Numbered from the stretch's first letter, positions 33,288-45,506 are shown. The stretch is DNA of 64,000 nt from Streptomyces fulvoviolaceus (GCF_000718165.1 NZ_JOEY01000013.1:62001-126000), one strand, 5' to 3'. Numbers and translations: made by a program. Notes: generated from the sequence alone by a model not told the origin.

Positions 33288-33312
33288 TCCCCTCCTGTGC
33301 GAGGGGATTTTT
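33288..33312 (+). terminator. Attenuator terminator of leuS
   Basis: TCCCCTC (33288-33294) pairs with GAGGGGA (33301-33307), followed by TTTTT. The T-tract is unusual for this genome. It lies about 70 nt upstream of leuS. Confidence 0.75.
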
Positions 33313-33380
33313 CATTTGGTGAATGTCGCAGCCCGGACGACAAGCCGCTGGCAGAGACGATCGATGGAGCCTTGAGGATC

Positions 33381-36260
<2,880 letters not shown>

Positions 36261-36279
36261 GACCCCTAAGGGTTCCGTG

Positions 36280-36320
36280 CGGGCAGGTTCGGGGTTCTTC
36301 TGGAACTCCGGGCCTGCCCG
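36280..36320 (+). terminator. Terminator after leuS
   Basis: CGGGCAGG (36280-36287) pairs perfectly with CCTGCCCG (36313-36320), followed by TTGCGTTT. It lies 20 nt after the leuS stop. Confidence 0.75.
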
Positions 36321-36377
36321 TTGCGTTTACCGTTGAAGAGCGGCGCGACGAGCGTCGTGCCGGGTAGGAGGAGCGTC

Positions 36378-37115
36378 GTGGAAGCAGTGATCGCAGTCGT
36401 GGCCCTGCTTTTGGTGCTCTTTCTGGCACTCGGCGCCTACGCCACGGTGAAGGTGGTCGGCGCCGCCAAGCGCGGAGTGGACCGCACCATCACCCAGGCC
36501 CGGCGCACGGTCGAGGACCACACCCTGCGCGCCAAGTCCTTCGCCCAGATCGGCCCGGCGGGTGAACTGGCCCAGCTGCGGCTGAAGCTGCGCACCTCGA
36601 TGCGCGCCACCCAGGACGCGCTGCACGCGGGCGTGGCCGAGGACGAGTCGCTGAAGGAGTCCCTCGGTCTCTTCCGGCGACTGAGCGCGCACGGGCACGA
36701 GCTGGACGGCGAGCTCAAGCGCCTGGAGGCCGAGCCCGACCGGGCCACACTCGCCGAGCGGCTCCCCGGGCTGCGCGAACGCACCGAGCGCATCACACAG
36801 TCGGCCGACTCGCTGCGCTGGGCGGCCCGCGACCGTGCCCACCGGTTCGCCGGCGACGACCTGGACTCGCTGAGCGCGCAGATCGACGTGGAGTCCGGCG
36901 CGCTGCGGCACTGGACGACGTCGGAGCCCGCCTCCAGCACGCCGCCCCCGTGGCCCGAGGCCCCCGCCGCCGATGGTCCCGCGGCGCAGCAGACCTGGCC
37001 CGAGACGCCTGGCTCCCGCACGGCCGAGGAGCCGACGCGACCCGCCATCACCCCGTCGGGGCCGCGCCCCACGTATCCCTGGCAGAAGAAGCCCCGCCCC
37101 GAGAGCACGACTTGA
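36378..37115 (+). CDS. Single-pass membrane protein with helical region and Pro-rich tail
   Basis: 245 residues from GTG 36378 with TAGGAGGAG upstream. A membrane segment fills residues 3-25 (AVIAVVALLLVLFLALGAYA). Residues 35-180 are charged and helical with heptad-like leucines, probably coiled coil (LAQLRLKLRTSMRATQDAL, GELKRLEAEPDRATLAERL). The last 65 residues are Pro/Thr-rich and disordered. No enzyme motifs. It lies between leuS and degV; function unknown. Confidence 0.78.
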   Translation: MEAVIAVVALLLVLFLALGAYATVKVVGAAKRGVDRTITQARRTVEDHTLRAKSFAQIGPAGELAQLRLKLRTSMRATQDALHAGVAEDESLKESLGLFRRLSAHGHELDGELKRLEAEPDRATLAERLPGLRERTERITQSADSLRWAARDRAHRFAGDDLDSLSAQIDVESGALRHWTTSEPASSTPPPWPEAPAADGPAAQQTWPETPGSRTAEEPTRPAITPSGPRPTYPWQKKPRPESTT

Positions 37116-37187
37116 TCCGGACAGCGGCGCTCCGGGTGGCAGGGGCCGGGCTGCCGCCCAGGCGCTACGCCAGGTAACCTCCAGCTC

Positions 37188-38033
37188 ATGTCCCGCCATG
37201 TCGCGATCGTCACCGATTCAACGGCCTACCTGCCGCCGCGGACGATGGAGCGCCACGGCATCACCGCCGTACCCCTGACCGTGGTCCTCGGCGACCGGGC
37301 GCTGGAAGAGGGCACCGAGATCTCGACCCGGTCGCTCGCCCAGGCGCTCCAGAAGCGGCGGTCCGTCACCACCTCGCGCCCCAGCCCTCAGCTCTTCGCG
37401 GAGACCTACCGCAGGGTCGCCGAGTCCGGCGCCACCGGGATCGTGTCCCTGCACCTGTCCGCCGAGCTCTCCGGCACCTACGACGCGGCGGTCGTGGCGG
37501 CGCGCGAGGCACCGGTGCCGGTGCGCGTGGTGGACACCGGGATGGTCGCGATGGCGCTCGGGTTCTGCGCGCTCGCCGCTGCCGAGGCGGCGGAGGCGGG
37601 CGGCACGGTGGACGAGGCCGTCACCGCGGCGGAGAAGCGGGCCGCCGGCACCTCCGCCTACTTCTACGTCGACACCCTCGACTATCTGCGCCGCGGCGGC
37701 CGGATCGGTGCCGCACAGGCCCTCCTCGGCTCCGCGCTCGCCGTGAAGCCGCTGCTGAAGCTCGACGGCGGCCGTATCGAACTCCTGGAGAAGGTGCGGA
37801 CGGCCTCGAAGGCCATCGCCCGCCTGGAGGAGATCGTGGCCGACCGGGCGGGCAGTGCGCCGGTCGACATCGCGGTCCACCATCTCGCCGCACCCGACCG
37901 GGCGTCGGCCCTGGCGGAACGTCTGCGGGTGCGGGTGCCGGGGCTTGTCGACCTGCACGTGAGCGAGGTCGGTGCGGTCATCGGGGCGCACACGGGGCCC
38001 GGGTTGTTGGGGGCTGTGGTCTCGCCGCGGTGA
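37188..38033 (+). CDS. DegV family fatty acid-binding protein
   Basis: 281 residues with the DegV fold: VAIVTDSTAYLPPRTM at the N-terminus, the central TSRPSPQLF and SLHLSAELSGTYDAA loops, VDTGMVAMALGF, and FYVDTLDYLRRGGRIG. DegV/FakB proteins bind a fatty acid, and FakB-type ones present it to a kinase; no FakA homologue is visible here. ATG 37188 follows TAACCT (37175-37180) by 7 nt with no SD, another likely leaderless start. Confidence 0.92.
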   Translation: MSRHVAIVTDSTAYLPPRTMERHGITAVPLTVVLGDRALEEGTEISTRSLAQALQKRRSVTTSRPSPQLFAETYRRVAESGATGIVSLHLSAELSGTYDAAVVAAREAPVPVRVVDTGMVAMALGFCALAAAEAAEAGGTVDEAVTAAEKRAAGTSAYFYVDTLDYLRRGGRIGAAQALLGSALAVKPLLKLDGGRIELLEKVRTASKAIARLEEIVADRAGSAPVDIAVHHLAAPDRASALAERLRVRVPGLVDLHVSEVGAVIGAHTGPGLLGAVVSPR

Positions 38034-38144
38034 GGCCGGCCGGTGTGTGGGGTGCGGGTCGGCTCCCTCGTGTGGGTGACGGAGTTGTCCACAACCCGGC
38101 CGTAGTCCACGGGAATTGACCAAGATCATCGCGAGAGTGCAGAG

Positions 38145-39392
38145 GTGCCCGATCCTCGGCGCATGGCACTTCGATCACGTTCCCGCACATCGCACGCAAC
38201 CAGCGGCCCGGGTCGCGGCCCCGCATCCGACGGCCGCACCCGCCGCCCGCACACCCTCCGGAGCCGGGCCCGCCATCGACATGCCTCGGCCGACGAACTC
38301 CGCCGGCGCGCGGAGGCACTCTTCGCCCAACGCGCTGAGGAATGGCGGGAGTCGGGCAAGGGGCCGCCGGGTGAGAGCCAGCGGGCTGCGGACGGCGGAC
38401 CGGGGGCCGGGGATGTGAGCGGCCGGCCGGCCGATCGAGGCCCGGAGCCGGATGCTCCGCGTGCCGGGATGGGCTTGGACTCGGGCGTCGTGCGTGGCCT
38501 GATCAGGCGTCGGGAAGCTGCGGATGCCGTGCACGGGGCCGTCGTGACCGTAGGCGTGGAGGCAGCGGACGTCACGCCTGCCGCCGGTGGGCCCGCGGCT
38601 CACGACGTCGCCGGTGTGAGGGCAGGCCCGGAGCCGACGAACCTCGGGCCGCTCGTCACGGACGTTCCCTCGGAGGCGGCCTGGCGGGAGCGGACCGGGC
38701 TTGCTCTGCGGGAGCGGATGCCGGTGTGGCTGCAGGCGCGGTGCGGGCTGGAGCGACGGAACGTCCTCGCGCTCACCGTGCTGCTCGTCGTGGCCGCGGT
38801 CTTCGCCGTACAGCACTTCTGGACCGGCCGGACCCAGTCCGTCCAGGCGCCGGAAGTGGTGCGCGCGGCGGCTCCGTACGGGGCGGGGGAGCAGCGCGGG
38901 GAGGCCGGGCCGGCCGCCTCGGGCGGTGCCCCGAACGCCGCGGGTACGACCGGGACCGAGATCGTCGTGGACGTCGGCGGCAAGGTCCGCGAGCCCGGCA
39001 TCCATCGTCTTCCGGCCGGTTCGCGCGTCGCCGACGCGTTGCGCGCGGCCGGCGGCGTGCGTCCCGGCACGAACACCGACGCGCTCAACCGCGCCCGGTT
39101 CCTCGTGGACGGAGAACAGGTGATCGTCGGTGGCCCCGCCGCACCGGCCCCCGTCTCGGGTGGCACGGTCGGCGGCGGCCCGGCGGGCGCGGCACCGGCG
39201 GCCCCCGTCACCCTCAACACGGCCACCGTGGACCAGCTCGACACCCTGCCGGGCGTCGGCCCCGTGCTGGCGCAGCACATCGTCGACTACCGCACCCAGC
39301 ACGGCGGCTTCCGCTCGGTGGACGAACTGCGTGAGGTCAACGGCATCGGCGACCGCCGCTTCGCCGACCTGCGGAATCTCGTGCGGCCATGA
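38145..39392 (+). CDS. comEA: ComEA-like helix-hairpin-helix DNA-binding protein
   Basis: 415 residues, longer than Gram-positive ComEA because of a 215-residue disordered Arg/Gly/Ala-rich N-terminus. A membrane segment (about 205-224, VLALTVLLVVAAVFAVQHFW) precedes an SLBB domain (VDVGGKVREPGIHRLPAG) and a C-terminal HhH pair (LNTATVDQLDTLPGVGP, VDELREVNGIGDRRFADL). In competent bacteria ComEA binds incoming double-stranded DNA. The gene overlaps comEC by 4 nt (ATGA). The start is uncertain; ATG 38163 is an alternative. Natural transformation in Streptomyces is not established, so its present role is unclear. Confidence 0.88.
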   Translation: MPDPRRMALRSRSRTSHATSGPGRGPASDGRTRRPHTLRSRARHRHASADELRRRAEALFAQRAEEWRESGKGPPGESQRAADGGPGAGDVSGRPADRGPEPDAPRAGMGLDSGVVRGLIRRREAADAVHGAVVTVGVEAADVTPAAGGPAAHDVAGVRAGPEPTNLGPLVTDVPSEAAWRERTGLALRERMPVWLQARCGLERRNVLALTVLLVVAAVFAVQHFWTGRTQSVQAPEVVRAAAPYGAGEQRGEAGPAASGGAPNAAGTTGTEIVVDVGGKVREPGIHRLPAGSRVADALRAAGGVRPGTNTDALNRARFLVDGEQVIVGGPAAPAPVSGGTVGGGPAGAAPAAPVTLNTATVDQLDTLPGVGPVLAQHIVDYRTQHGGFRSVDELREVNGIGDRRFADLRNLVRP

Positions 39393-42016
39393 GGTACGTC
39401 CCCGACGTGCCGTCCGAGCACGAGAACGACCGGCATCCGGCTCCCGAAGGCCGCCCTGCCGTGCACGCCGCCTCCGGGAAACGGCTCGGAGACGCGCACC
39501 CCCGGCAGGAAGGACCGACGGACCTACGGCTCGTACCGCCCGCGCTGGCGGCCTGGGCGACGGCCGCCCTGACACTGGACGCCCCGCCGGAGTGGGTCAC
39601 CGGCCTCGTGGCCGTATGCCTCGCCGCGGCCGGAGTGCTGCTGTCGGTGCGGCGACCGTCGGTACGGCGGCGCGGCGCAGGTGCCGTCTGGCCGCGTGCC
39701 TCCGTTGCCGCCGTGCTGCTCTGTGTCGGGGCGGCCGCCGCGTCCGCCGGGCTGCACGGTGCCGATCTGCGGCGCGGACCCGTGCCCGCCCTGGCCCGCC
39801 AGTACGCCACCGTGACCGCCGAGATCGAGGTCACCTCCGACCCCCGGCTCACCCGGCCCCGGATCAAGGGTGATCACGTGGTTCCGACCACCGTGCTGAT
39901 CGGCGCCGAGGTCCGACGTGTCGAGGCGGCGGACGGGACGGAGGTGGCGACCCGCGCGCCGGTACTGGTGATCGTCGATGTGGGCGCGGGGGCCGGCCAT
40001 CCCATCGAAGGGAAGGCGACGGTCGGCACGCGGTCCGGTGCCGAAGGGACCGGGCGGTCGCCCTGGCTCGGGCTGTTGCCGTCCACACGGCTGCGTGTCG
40101 CCGGGCGGCTGGTGCCGGCGGCGATGGGCGGGGACCGGGTCGCGGGCGTGCTGCGGGTACGGGACCGGGTGACACCCGAGGTCGTGGGGCAGCCGACGGG
40201 GCCGCAGCGGCTCGCGGGGCGGTTGCGCGCCGGGCTGCGAGAGGCCACGGACGGACTCCCGGCGGATGCCCGGGCGTTGCTGCCCGGGCTGGTCGTCGGG
40301 GACACCTCGCGGATCACTCCCGAGCTGGACGAGGCCTTCAAGGAGACCGACCTCGCGCACACGCTCGCCGTGTCCGGAAGCAACCTCACGATCCTGCTCG
40401 CCCTGCTCATCGGACCGCCCGGCCTGGCCCAACTCGTCGAGCGCCGAGGCCTCGCGCCCCGCCTCGGCATGTCCCTGCGGACCACCGCGCTGCTCGGCGG
40501 GGGACTCACGATCGGGTTCGTCGTGGTGTGCAGACCGGACCCGAGTGTGCTGCGGGCCGCGGCCTGCGGAGCCGTCGCCCTGCTCGCCCTCGCGACCGGA
40601 CGCCGCAGGTCACTGATCCCGGCGCTGGCGACCGCCGTACTGCTGCTGGTGCTCTACGACCCGTGGCTGGCCCGCAGTTACGGCTTCCTGCTCTCGGTCC
40701 TGGCCACCGGCGCCCTGCTCACGCTCGCGCCGCGCTGGAGCATCGCCCTGCGAGGGCGCCGGGTGCCACCGCGGCTCGCCGAGGCACTGGCCGCCGCGGC
40801 GGCCGCACAGGCCCTGTGCGCGCCGGTCGTCGCCGTGCTGTCGGCGCGGGTCAGCCTGGTGGCGGTGCCGTGCAACCTGCTCGCCGAGGTCGCGGTCGCA
40901 CCGGCCACGGTGCTGGGCTTCGCGGCGCTGGCGACGGCACCCGTGGTGATGCCGGTCGCCAAGGTGCTGGCCTGGTGCGCGAGTTGGCCCGCCGGGTGGA
41001 TCGCCGACGTCGCCCGGACCGGGGCCGCGTTGCCCGGCGGGGGAGTGGACTGGCCGGGCAGCTGGACCGGAGCGGCACTGCTCGCCCTCGTGACGGTGCT
41101 CGTGCTGCTTGTCGGCCGGCGGCTGGTGAGACATCCCTGGTGGTGTGCCGCCTGTGCGGCGCTGTTCGTGCTCGCGGTGGTGCAGCCGCCGCCGCTGACC
41201 AGGGTGATCACGGGCTGGCCGCCACCGGGCTGGAAGTTCGTGATGTGCGACGTGGGGCAGGGCGACGCGATGGTGCTGGCGGCCGGCGAGGGCACGGGCG
41301 TGGTCGTGGACGCCGGACCCGACCCGACGCTCGTCGACCACTGCCTGCGCACGCTGGGCGTCACCAGGGTCCCGTTGGTCGTCCTGACGCACTTCCACGC
41401 CGACCATGTGGCAGGCCTGCCGGGAGTGCTGCGGGGGCGTTCCGTGGGGGCGATCGAGACGACGGGCTTCGAAGAGCCCGCGGACCAGGTCGAGTTCGTA
41501 CGCAGGGAAGCGGCGGCCCGGCACATTCCGGTGACGCGCGCCCTTGCCGGAGAGCAGCGGAGGACCGGGGCGCTGTCCTGGGAGGTGCTGTGGCCACCCC
41601 CGGCCTCGTCCAGCCCGTCCAGCCCGGTACTGGTAGCTGAGCCGGAGGGTCCGAACGACGCCAGTGTCGCGCTGCTCGTCCGGTCTGCCGGGCTGCGGTT
41701 CCTGCTCCTCGGGGACCTCGAACCCCCGGCCCAGCAAGGGCTGTTGAGGTCGCCGGCGGGCGCGCTGCTGGGCGGCGTGGATGTGCTCAAGGTCGCCCAC
41801 CACGGCTCGGCCTACCAGGATCCGGACCTCATACGCCGGGTGGCACCGCGGCTCGCGCTCATCTCCGTGGGTGCCGGCAACTCGTACGGACATCCCGCTC
41901 CCAGCACGGTCGCGGCGCTGCGTGCCGGGGGTGCGGCGGTGCTGCGGACGGACCGGGACGGGGCGCTGGCGGTCGCCGGTACGGGCGGCGGGGAGCTGCG
42001 GGTGGCGCGAGACTGA
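39389..42016 (+). CDS. comEC: ComEC/Rec2-family DNA channel protein with MBL domain
   Basis: 875 residues. The N-terminal part has hydrophobic segments and an OB-like region, followed by the Competence domain (about 270-560) with DTSRITPELDEAFKETDLAH and LAVSGSNLTILLALL, and a row of membrane helices. The C-terminal metallo-beta-lactamase domain (from about 610) keeps DVGQGDAM, THFHADHVAG and VAHHGSAYQD, consistent with a nuclease site. ComEC forms the DNA uptake pore. The start codon overlaps the comEA stop. No comF or type IV pilus gene is visible in this window. Confidence 0.93.
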   Translation: MRYVPDVPSEHENDRHPAPEGRPAVHAASGKRLGDAHPRQEGPTDLRLVPPALAAWATAALTLDAPPEWVTGLVAVCLAAAGVLLSVRRPSVRRRGAGAVWPRASVAAVLLCVGAAAASAGLHGADLRRGPVPALARQYATVTAEIEVTSDPRLTRPRIKGDHVVPTTVLIGAEVRRVEAADGTEVATRAPVLVIVDVGAGAGHPIEGKATVGTRSGAEGTGRSPWLGLLPSTRLRVAGRLVPAAMGGDRVAGVLRVRDRVTPEVVGQPTGPQRLAGRLRAGLREATDGLPADARALLPGLVVGDTSRITPELDEAFKETDLAHTLAVSGSNLTILLALLIGPPGLAQLVERRGLAPRLGMSLRTTALLGGGLTIGFVVVCRPDPSVLRAAACGAVALLALATGRRRSLIPALATAVLLLVLYDPWLARSYGFLLSVLATGALLTLAPRWSIALRGRRVPPRLAEALAAAAAAQALCAPVVAVLSARVSLVAVPCNLLAEVAVAPATVLGFAALATAPVVMPVAKVLAWCASWPAGWIADVARTGAALPGGGVDWPGSWTGAALLALVTVLVLLVGRRLVRHPWWCAACAALFVLAVVQPPPLTRVITGWPPPGWKFVMCDVGQGDAMVLAAGEGTGVVVDAGPDPTLVDHCLRTLGVTRVPLVVLTHFHADHVAGLPGVLRGRSVGAIETTGFEEPADQVEFVRREAAARHIPVTRALAGEQRRTGALSWEVLWPPPASSSPSSPVLVAEPEGPNDASVALLVRSAGLRFLLLGDLEPPAQQGLLRSPAGALLGGVDVLKVAHHGSAYQDPDLIRRVAPRLALISVGAGNSYGHPAPSTVAALRAGGAAVLRTDRDGALAVAGTGGGELRVARD

Positions 42017-42020
42017 GGTC

Positions 42021-42863
42021 ATGAATTCCGCACAGGTTGACACCTATCTCCACCGCCTGGGAGTCGAGCACCCGGCGTGGCCCACCGTGGACGTCCTGCG
42101 CGAGCTGCATCTGCGCCATCTGCAGACCGTGCCCTTCGAGAATCTCTCGGTCCACCTCGGAGAGGAGATCGTGCTGGAGGAGAAGCGGCTGCTGGACAAG
42201 GTGGTGGGCGCGCGGCGGGGAGGGTTCTGCTACGAACTGAACGGATTGTTCGGGGCGTTGCTCGGTGCGCTGGGCTTCGACGTCACGTTGCTCGCGGCGC
42301 GGGTGTACGGGGACGAGGGACGGCTCGGGATTCCGTACGACCATCTCGCGCTGCGGGTGCGGACGGTGGACGGGGGCGAGTGGCTGGCCGATGTGGGTTT
42401 CGGGGCGCACAGCCACTACCCGCTGGCGTTCGGGGCGCGGGGTGAGCAGGAGGACCCGGGCGGCACGTTCCGGATCCTCGAGGCGGGGCCCGACGCGGCG
42501 GGGGTGCGGGGCGGGCACGGCGGGTCGGAGGAGGCGGACCTGGACGTCGTCGTGAACGGCAGGTCGCAGTACCGCCTGGAGGCACGGCCCCGGGTGCTTG
42601 GTGACTTCGCGGCCGGGGCCTGGTGGCACAGCACCTCGCCGGGCTCGCACTTCACACAGTCGCTGGTCTGCTCCCGGGTGACGGAGGACGGGGGGAGGAT
42701 CACGCTCAGCGGTCGCACGGTCAAGGTGACGGCCGCCGACGGGACACGGGACGAGGAGGAACTGACCACGGACGAGGAGGTGCTGGGGGTCTACCGGGAG
42801 CGGTTCGGTATCGAGCTGGACGGTGTGCCGACGGTGCGCAATCCCCGGGGGAGCGGCCGGTGA
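42021..42863 (+). CDS. Arylamine N-acetyltransferase
   Basis: 280 residues. The NAT catalytic triad is visible: Cys70 in RGGFCYELN, His108 in YDHLALRV and Asp124 in ADVGFG. The enzyme transfers acetyl from acetyl-CoA to aromatic amines or hydroxylamines through the Cys thioester; NAT homologues also act as amide synthases in secondary metabolism. PFENLSVHLG near residue 38 is the usual N-terminal motif. GAGG precedes ATG 42021, and comEC ends 4 nt earlier, so the gene is likely on the same transcript. The native substrate is unknown. Confidence 0.92.
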   Translation: MNSAQVDTYLHRLGVEHPAWPTVDVLRELHLRHLQTVPFENLSVHLGEEIVLEEKRLLDKVVGARRGGFCYELNGLFGALLGALGFDVTLLAARVYGDEGRLGIPYDHLALRVRTVDGGEWLADVGFGAHSHYPLAFGARGEQEDPGGTFRILEAGPDAAGVRGGHGGSEEADLDVVVNGRSQYRLEARPRVLGDFAAGAWWHSTSPGSHFTQSLVCSRVTEDGGRITLSGRTVKVTAADGTRDEEELTTDEEVLGVYRERFGIELDGVPTVRNPRGSGR

Positions 42864-42924
42864 CGTCAGTGCTCGCGGGGTGACCTGGCGTCCCGCACCT
42901 CGTGGGGTGTCGGAAAATGGTTCC

Positions 42925-43170
42925 GTGAGCGATGTGAGACATGTGCTGGTGCTGCCCGACCGTGATGCCGCGGAAGAGGTGGTGGTGGCGCTCGGGGAGC
43001 GGTTCGGGGTCGACGAGGAGCCTCGGCTGGTGCGGGATGCGCTGGCCGGGGAGGACGACGCCGAGGACGCGCAGTGGCTGGTCGTCCTGCGGGACGAGAA
43101 GGGGCGACTGGATCCCCGGGACCTGGACGAGTTCGTGGGGGAGTGGGACGGGTGGCGGGAGGAACCGTAG
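42925..43170 (+). CDS. Small acidic hypothetical protein (81 aa)
   Basis: 81 residues from GTG 42925, strongly acidic (DEEPRLVRDALAGEDDAEDAQWLVVL) with an alternating helix/strand pattern and the ending EFVGEWDGWREEP. Third-position GC supports coding. There is no clear SD. I do not recognise a domain. It precedes a dispersed repeat and holA. Confidence 0.65.
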   Translation: MSDVRHVLVLPDRDAAEEVVVALGERFGVDEEPRLVRDALAGEDDAEDAQWLVVLRDEKGRLDPRDLDEFVGEWDGWREEP

Positions 43171-43211
43171 CGCTCGGCTGGGTCAGCCGGAGAGCTGCGG
43201 TGGTTCGCGCG

Positions 43212-43280
43212 GGTGCGGGCCGCCTGTGGCTGGTCGCGCCCACGCGGCGGAGCCGTGCACCGATACAGCCCCGCGCCCCT
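43212..43280. repeat. Dispersed Streptomyces intergenic repeat
   Basis: About 70 bp containing GTGGCTGGTCGCGCC, CACGCGGCGGAGCCG and ACAGCCCCGCGCCCCT. The sequence type is common between Streptomyces genes (recognised from general knowledge). A shorter relative lies at 49511-49546. Confidence 0.65.
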
Positions 43281-43329
43281 TTCCGGGCGCGGTTGTCACC
43301 GAGCCGCCCCGTTGTCAGTGGCCCGTGCG

Positions 43330-44331
43330 ATGCTTTACGCGATGGCCAGGAAGACTGCGAATGACGACCCTCTCGCCCCGGTGACGCTTGCCGTGGGCCA
43401 GGAGGACCTCCTGCTCGACCGTGCCGTGCAGGAGGTGGTGGCTGCCGCCAGGGCCGCCGACGCCGACACGGACGTACGAGATCTGACTTCCGATCAGCTG
43501 CAGCCCGGCACGCTCGCCGAGTTGACCAGCCCGTCGCTGTTCGCCGAGCGCAAGGTCGTCGTCGTACGCAATGCGCAGGACCTGTCGGCCGACACGGTCA
43601 AGGACGTGAAGGCGTATCTCGGGGCGCCCGCCGAGGAGATCACGCTGGTGCTGCTGCACGCCGGTGGGGTCAAGGGCAAGGCGCTGCTGGATGCCGCGCG
43701 CAAGGCGGGGGCGCGGGAGGTGGCCTGCCCGAAGATGACCAAGCCGGCGGACCGGCTGGGCTTCGTCCGGCAGGAGTTCCGGGCGACCGGGCGGTCCGCC
43801 ACACCCGAGGCCTGCCAGGCCCTCGTGGACTCCATCGGCAGCGACCTGCGGGAGCTGGCGTCCGCCGTGTCCCAGCTGGTCGCCGATGTCGAGGGGACCA
43901 TCGACGAGGCCGTCGTCGGGCGGTACTACACCGGGCGGGCCGAGGCATCGAGCTTCACCGTCGCCGACCGGGCGGTGGAGGGGCGGGCCGCCGAGGCGCT
44001 GGAGGCGCTGCGGTGGTCGCTGGCCACCGGGGTGGCCCCGGTGATGATCACGAGCGCGCTGGCGCAGGGCGTCCGGGCGATCGGAAAGCTGTCCTCGGCG
44101 CGTGGCGGGCGGCCTGCCGATCTCGCCCGTGAGCTCGGTATGCCGCCGTGGAAGATCGACCGGGTGCGGCAGCAGATGCGGGGGTGGACGCCGGACGGTG
44201 TCTCCGTCGCGCTGCGGGCGGTGGCCGAGGCGGACGCGGGCGTCAAGGGCGGCGGGGACGACCCCGAGTACGCCCTGGAGAAGGCGGTCGTCGCGATCGC
44301 GCGGGCGGCACGCTCCGGGGGGCGCGGGTAG
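43330..44331 (+). CDS. holA: DNA polymerase III subunit delta
   Basis: 333 residues. HolA/delta opens the sliding clamp in the clamp-loader complex. The N-terminal AAA-like domain shows TLAVGQEDLLLDRAVQEV and FAERKVVVVRNAQDL; the middle has GKALLDAARKAG; and the C-terminal domain has GRAAEALEALRWSLATG and LGMPPWKIDRVRQQMRGW. The start is ambiguous: ATG 43330 or ATG 43342, neither with an SD. It lies upstream of rpsT and lepA, as in other actinobacteria. Confidence 0.95.
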   Translation: MLYAMARKTANDDPLAPVTLAVGQEDLLLDRAVQEVVAAARAADADTDVRDLTSDQLQPGTLAELTSPSLFAERKVVVVRNAQDLSADTVKDVKAYLGAPAEEITLVLLHAGGVKGKALLDAARKAGAREVACPKMTKPADRLGFVRQEFRATGRSATPEACQALVDSIGSDLRELASAVSQLVADVEGTIDEAVVGRYYTGRAEASSFTVADRAVEGRAAEALEALRWSLATGVAPVMITSALAQGVRAIGKLSSARGGRPADLARELGMPPWKIDRVRQQMRGWTPDGVSVALRAVAEADAGVKGGGDDPEYALEKAVVAIARAARSGGRG

Positions 44332-44431
44332 GACACGGTCCGGTGGCCCCCGCCCGTGCCCCGGGCGCCGATACGGAGGAGAATCGGGCGTACAGCCGAA
44401 AATCGCCTAGCAAGGAAAGGTGGCGGTTGTC

Positions 44432-44827
44432 ATGGCTGAACACCCGCACGCAGCGCTCGTCCGCAAGGGATACGAGGCCTTCACCCGAGGGGACATGGAC
44501 ACTCTGCGTGGGCTGATGACGGCGGACTGTACGCACCATGTGCCCGGCAGTCACCCGCTCTCGGGTGACTTCAAGGGCCAGGACGCGGTCATCGACATGT
44601 ACGGCCGGCTCTTCGAGGAGACCGGTGGGACGATGCAGGTCGACATGCGCAGCCTCCTGGTGGACGGCCGGGGGCACGTGGTCGCGGTGCACCGCTTCAA
44701 GGCCGACCGCAAGGGAAGGCACATCGACGAGAACGGATGCATCATCTTCCGGGTCGTTGGGGAGAAGATCAGCGATCTCGACGAATGCGTCGAGGACATC
44801 GACAAGGGCAACGAGTTCTGGGCGTAG
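44432..44827 (+). CDS. NTF2/SnoaL-like family protein
   Basis: 131 residues with the cone-shaped alpha+beta fold of SnoaL/NTF2-like proteins: HAALVRKGYEAFTRGDMDTLRGLM at the N-terminus, then FKGQDAVIDMYGRLFEE and VAVHRFKADRKGR. These proteins include isomerases, dehydratases and binding proteins, and no catalytic set can be assigned here. ATG 44432 is preferred to GTG 44420, which overlaps the GGAAAGG SD at 44414-44420. It is followed by a bidirectional terminator shared with rpsT. Confidence 0.8.
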   Translation: MAEHPHAALVRKGYEAFTRGDMDTLRGLMTADCTHHVPGSHPLSGDFKGQDAVIDMYGRLFEETGGTMQVDMRSLLVDGRGHVVAVHRFKADRKGRHIDENGCIIFRVVGEKISDLDECVEDIDKGNEFWA

Positions 44828-44842
44828 GTCTGCGGGAGCGTG

Positions 44843-44893
44843 CCGAAGCCCCGGCTCCCGCCCTGGGGAAGGGCGGGGTGCCGGGGCCTTCGG
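44843..44893. terminator. Bidirectional terminator between the NTF2-like gene and rpsT
   Basis: CCGAAGCCCCGGC (44843-44855) pairs with GCCGGGGCCTTCGG (44880-44893) with one bulged base; an inner CCCGCCC/GGGCGGG stem extends it. Convergent genes end on both sides. Confidence 0.8.
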
Positions 44894-45008
44894 TTGAAGA
44901 TGGTGAGCCCGTACCCGCGTGGCGAACGCAGGCCGCGTACAGGCTCGGGGGCCGGACGGGAGCGGATGAGAGGGCCCGCTCGATTCCCTCCGGCGATCAA
45001 ATCAAGTG

Positions 45009-45275
45009 TCAGCCCTTGAGGGTGGTGACCTTCGAAGCAAGCGCCGACTTCTTGTTGGCGGCCTGGTTCTTGTGGATGACGCCCTTGGAGACGGCCTTGT
45101 CGAGCTGACGCGCAGCCGCGCGCTGGTACTCGGTGGCCTTCTCGACGTCACCCGCGGCAGCAGCCTCACGGGCCTTGCGGATCGCGGTCTTCAGGGAGGA
45201 CTTGACGGCCTTGTTGCGCAGCCGAGCCTTCTCGTTGGTCTTGATCCGCTTGATCTGGGACTTGATGTTCGCCAC
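45009..45275 (-). CDS. rpsT: 30S ribosomal protein S20
   Basis: 88 residues of almost entirely helical, Lys/Arg/Ala-rich sequence starting [21 protein letters not shown] in translation, the conserved S20 N-terminus that binds 16S rRNA helices. The start is GTG (45275) with GAGG upstream. It is divergent from lepA, with 231 nt between. Confidence 0.98.
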   Translation of the reverse strand: MANIKSQIKRIKTNEKARLRNKAVKSSLKTAIRKAREAAAAGDVEKATEYQRAAARQLDKAVSKGVIHKNQAANKKSALASKVTTLKG

Positions 45276-45506
45276 GAATGAGCCTCTACAGGTTCAGGCA
45301 CGGGGCCGCTCGGGTCCCGTACCGATGATTTTCCAGAAGATGTGCCTCGTGCTGAGAGGGCAGGAGACACAGCCACCCAGACTACCAGCGGGCCTCCAGG
45401 TGGCCCAAACCGGTCGCAGGTCCCCGCCCGTGGGACCATGGAGGCTACGTATAGATCCGACCCGAGACCGCAGACACTGCGGACGCCTCAAGAATCAGGA
45501 CCCTGC

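Noticed and set aside
33203..33380. T-box riboswitch controlling leuS
   Set aside because: No T-box TGGNACCGCG motif or specifier loop is visible; the leader-peptide and terminator layout explains the region better.
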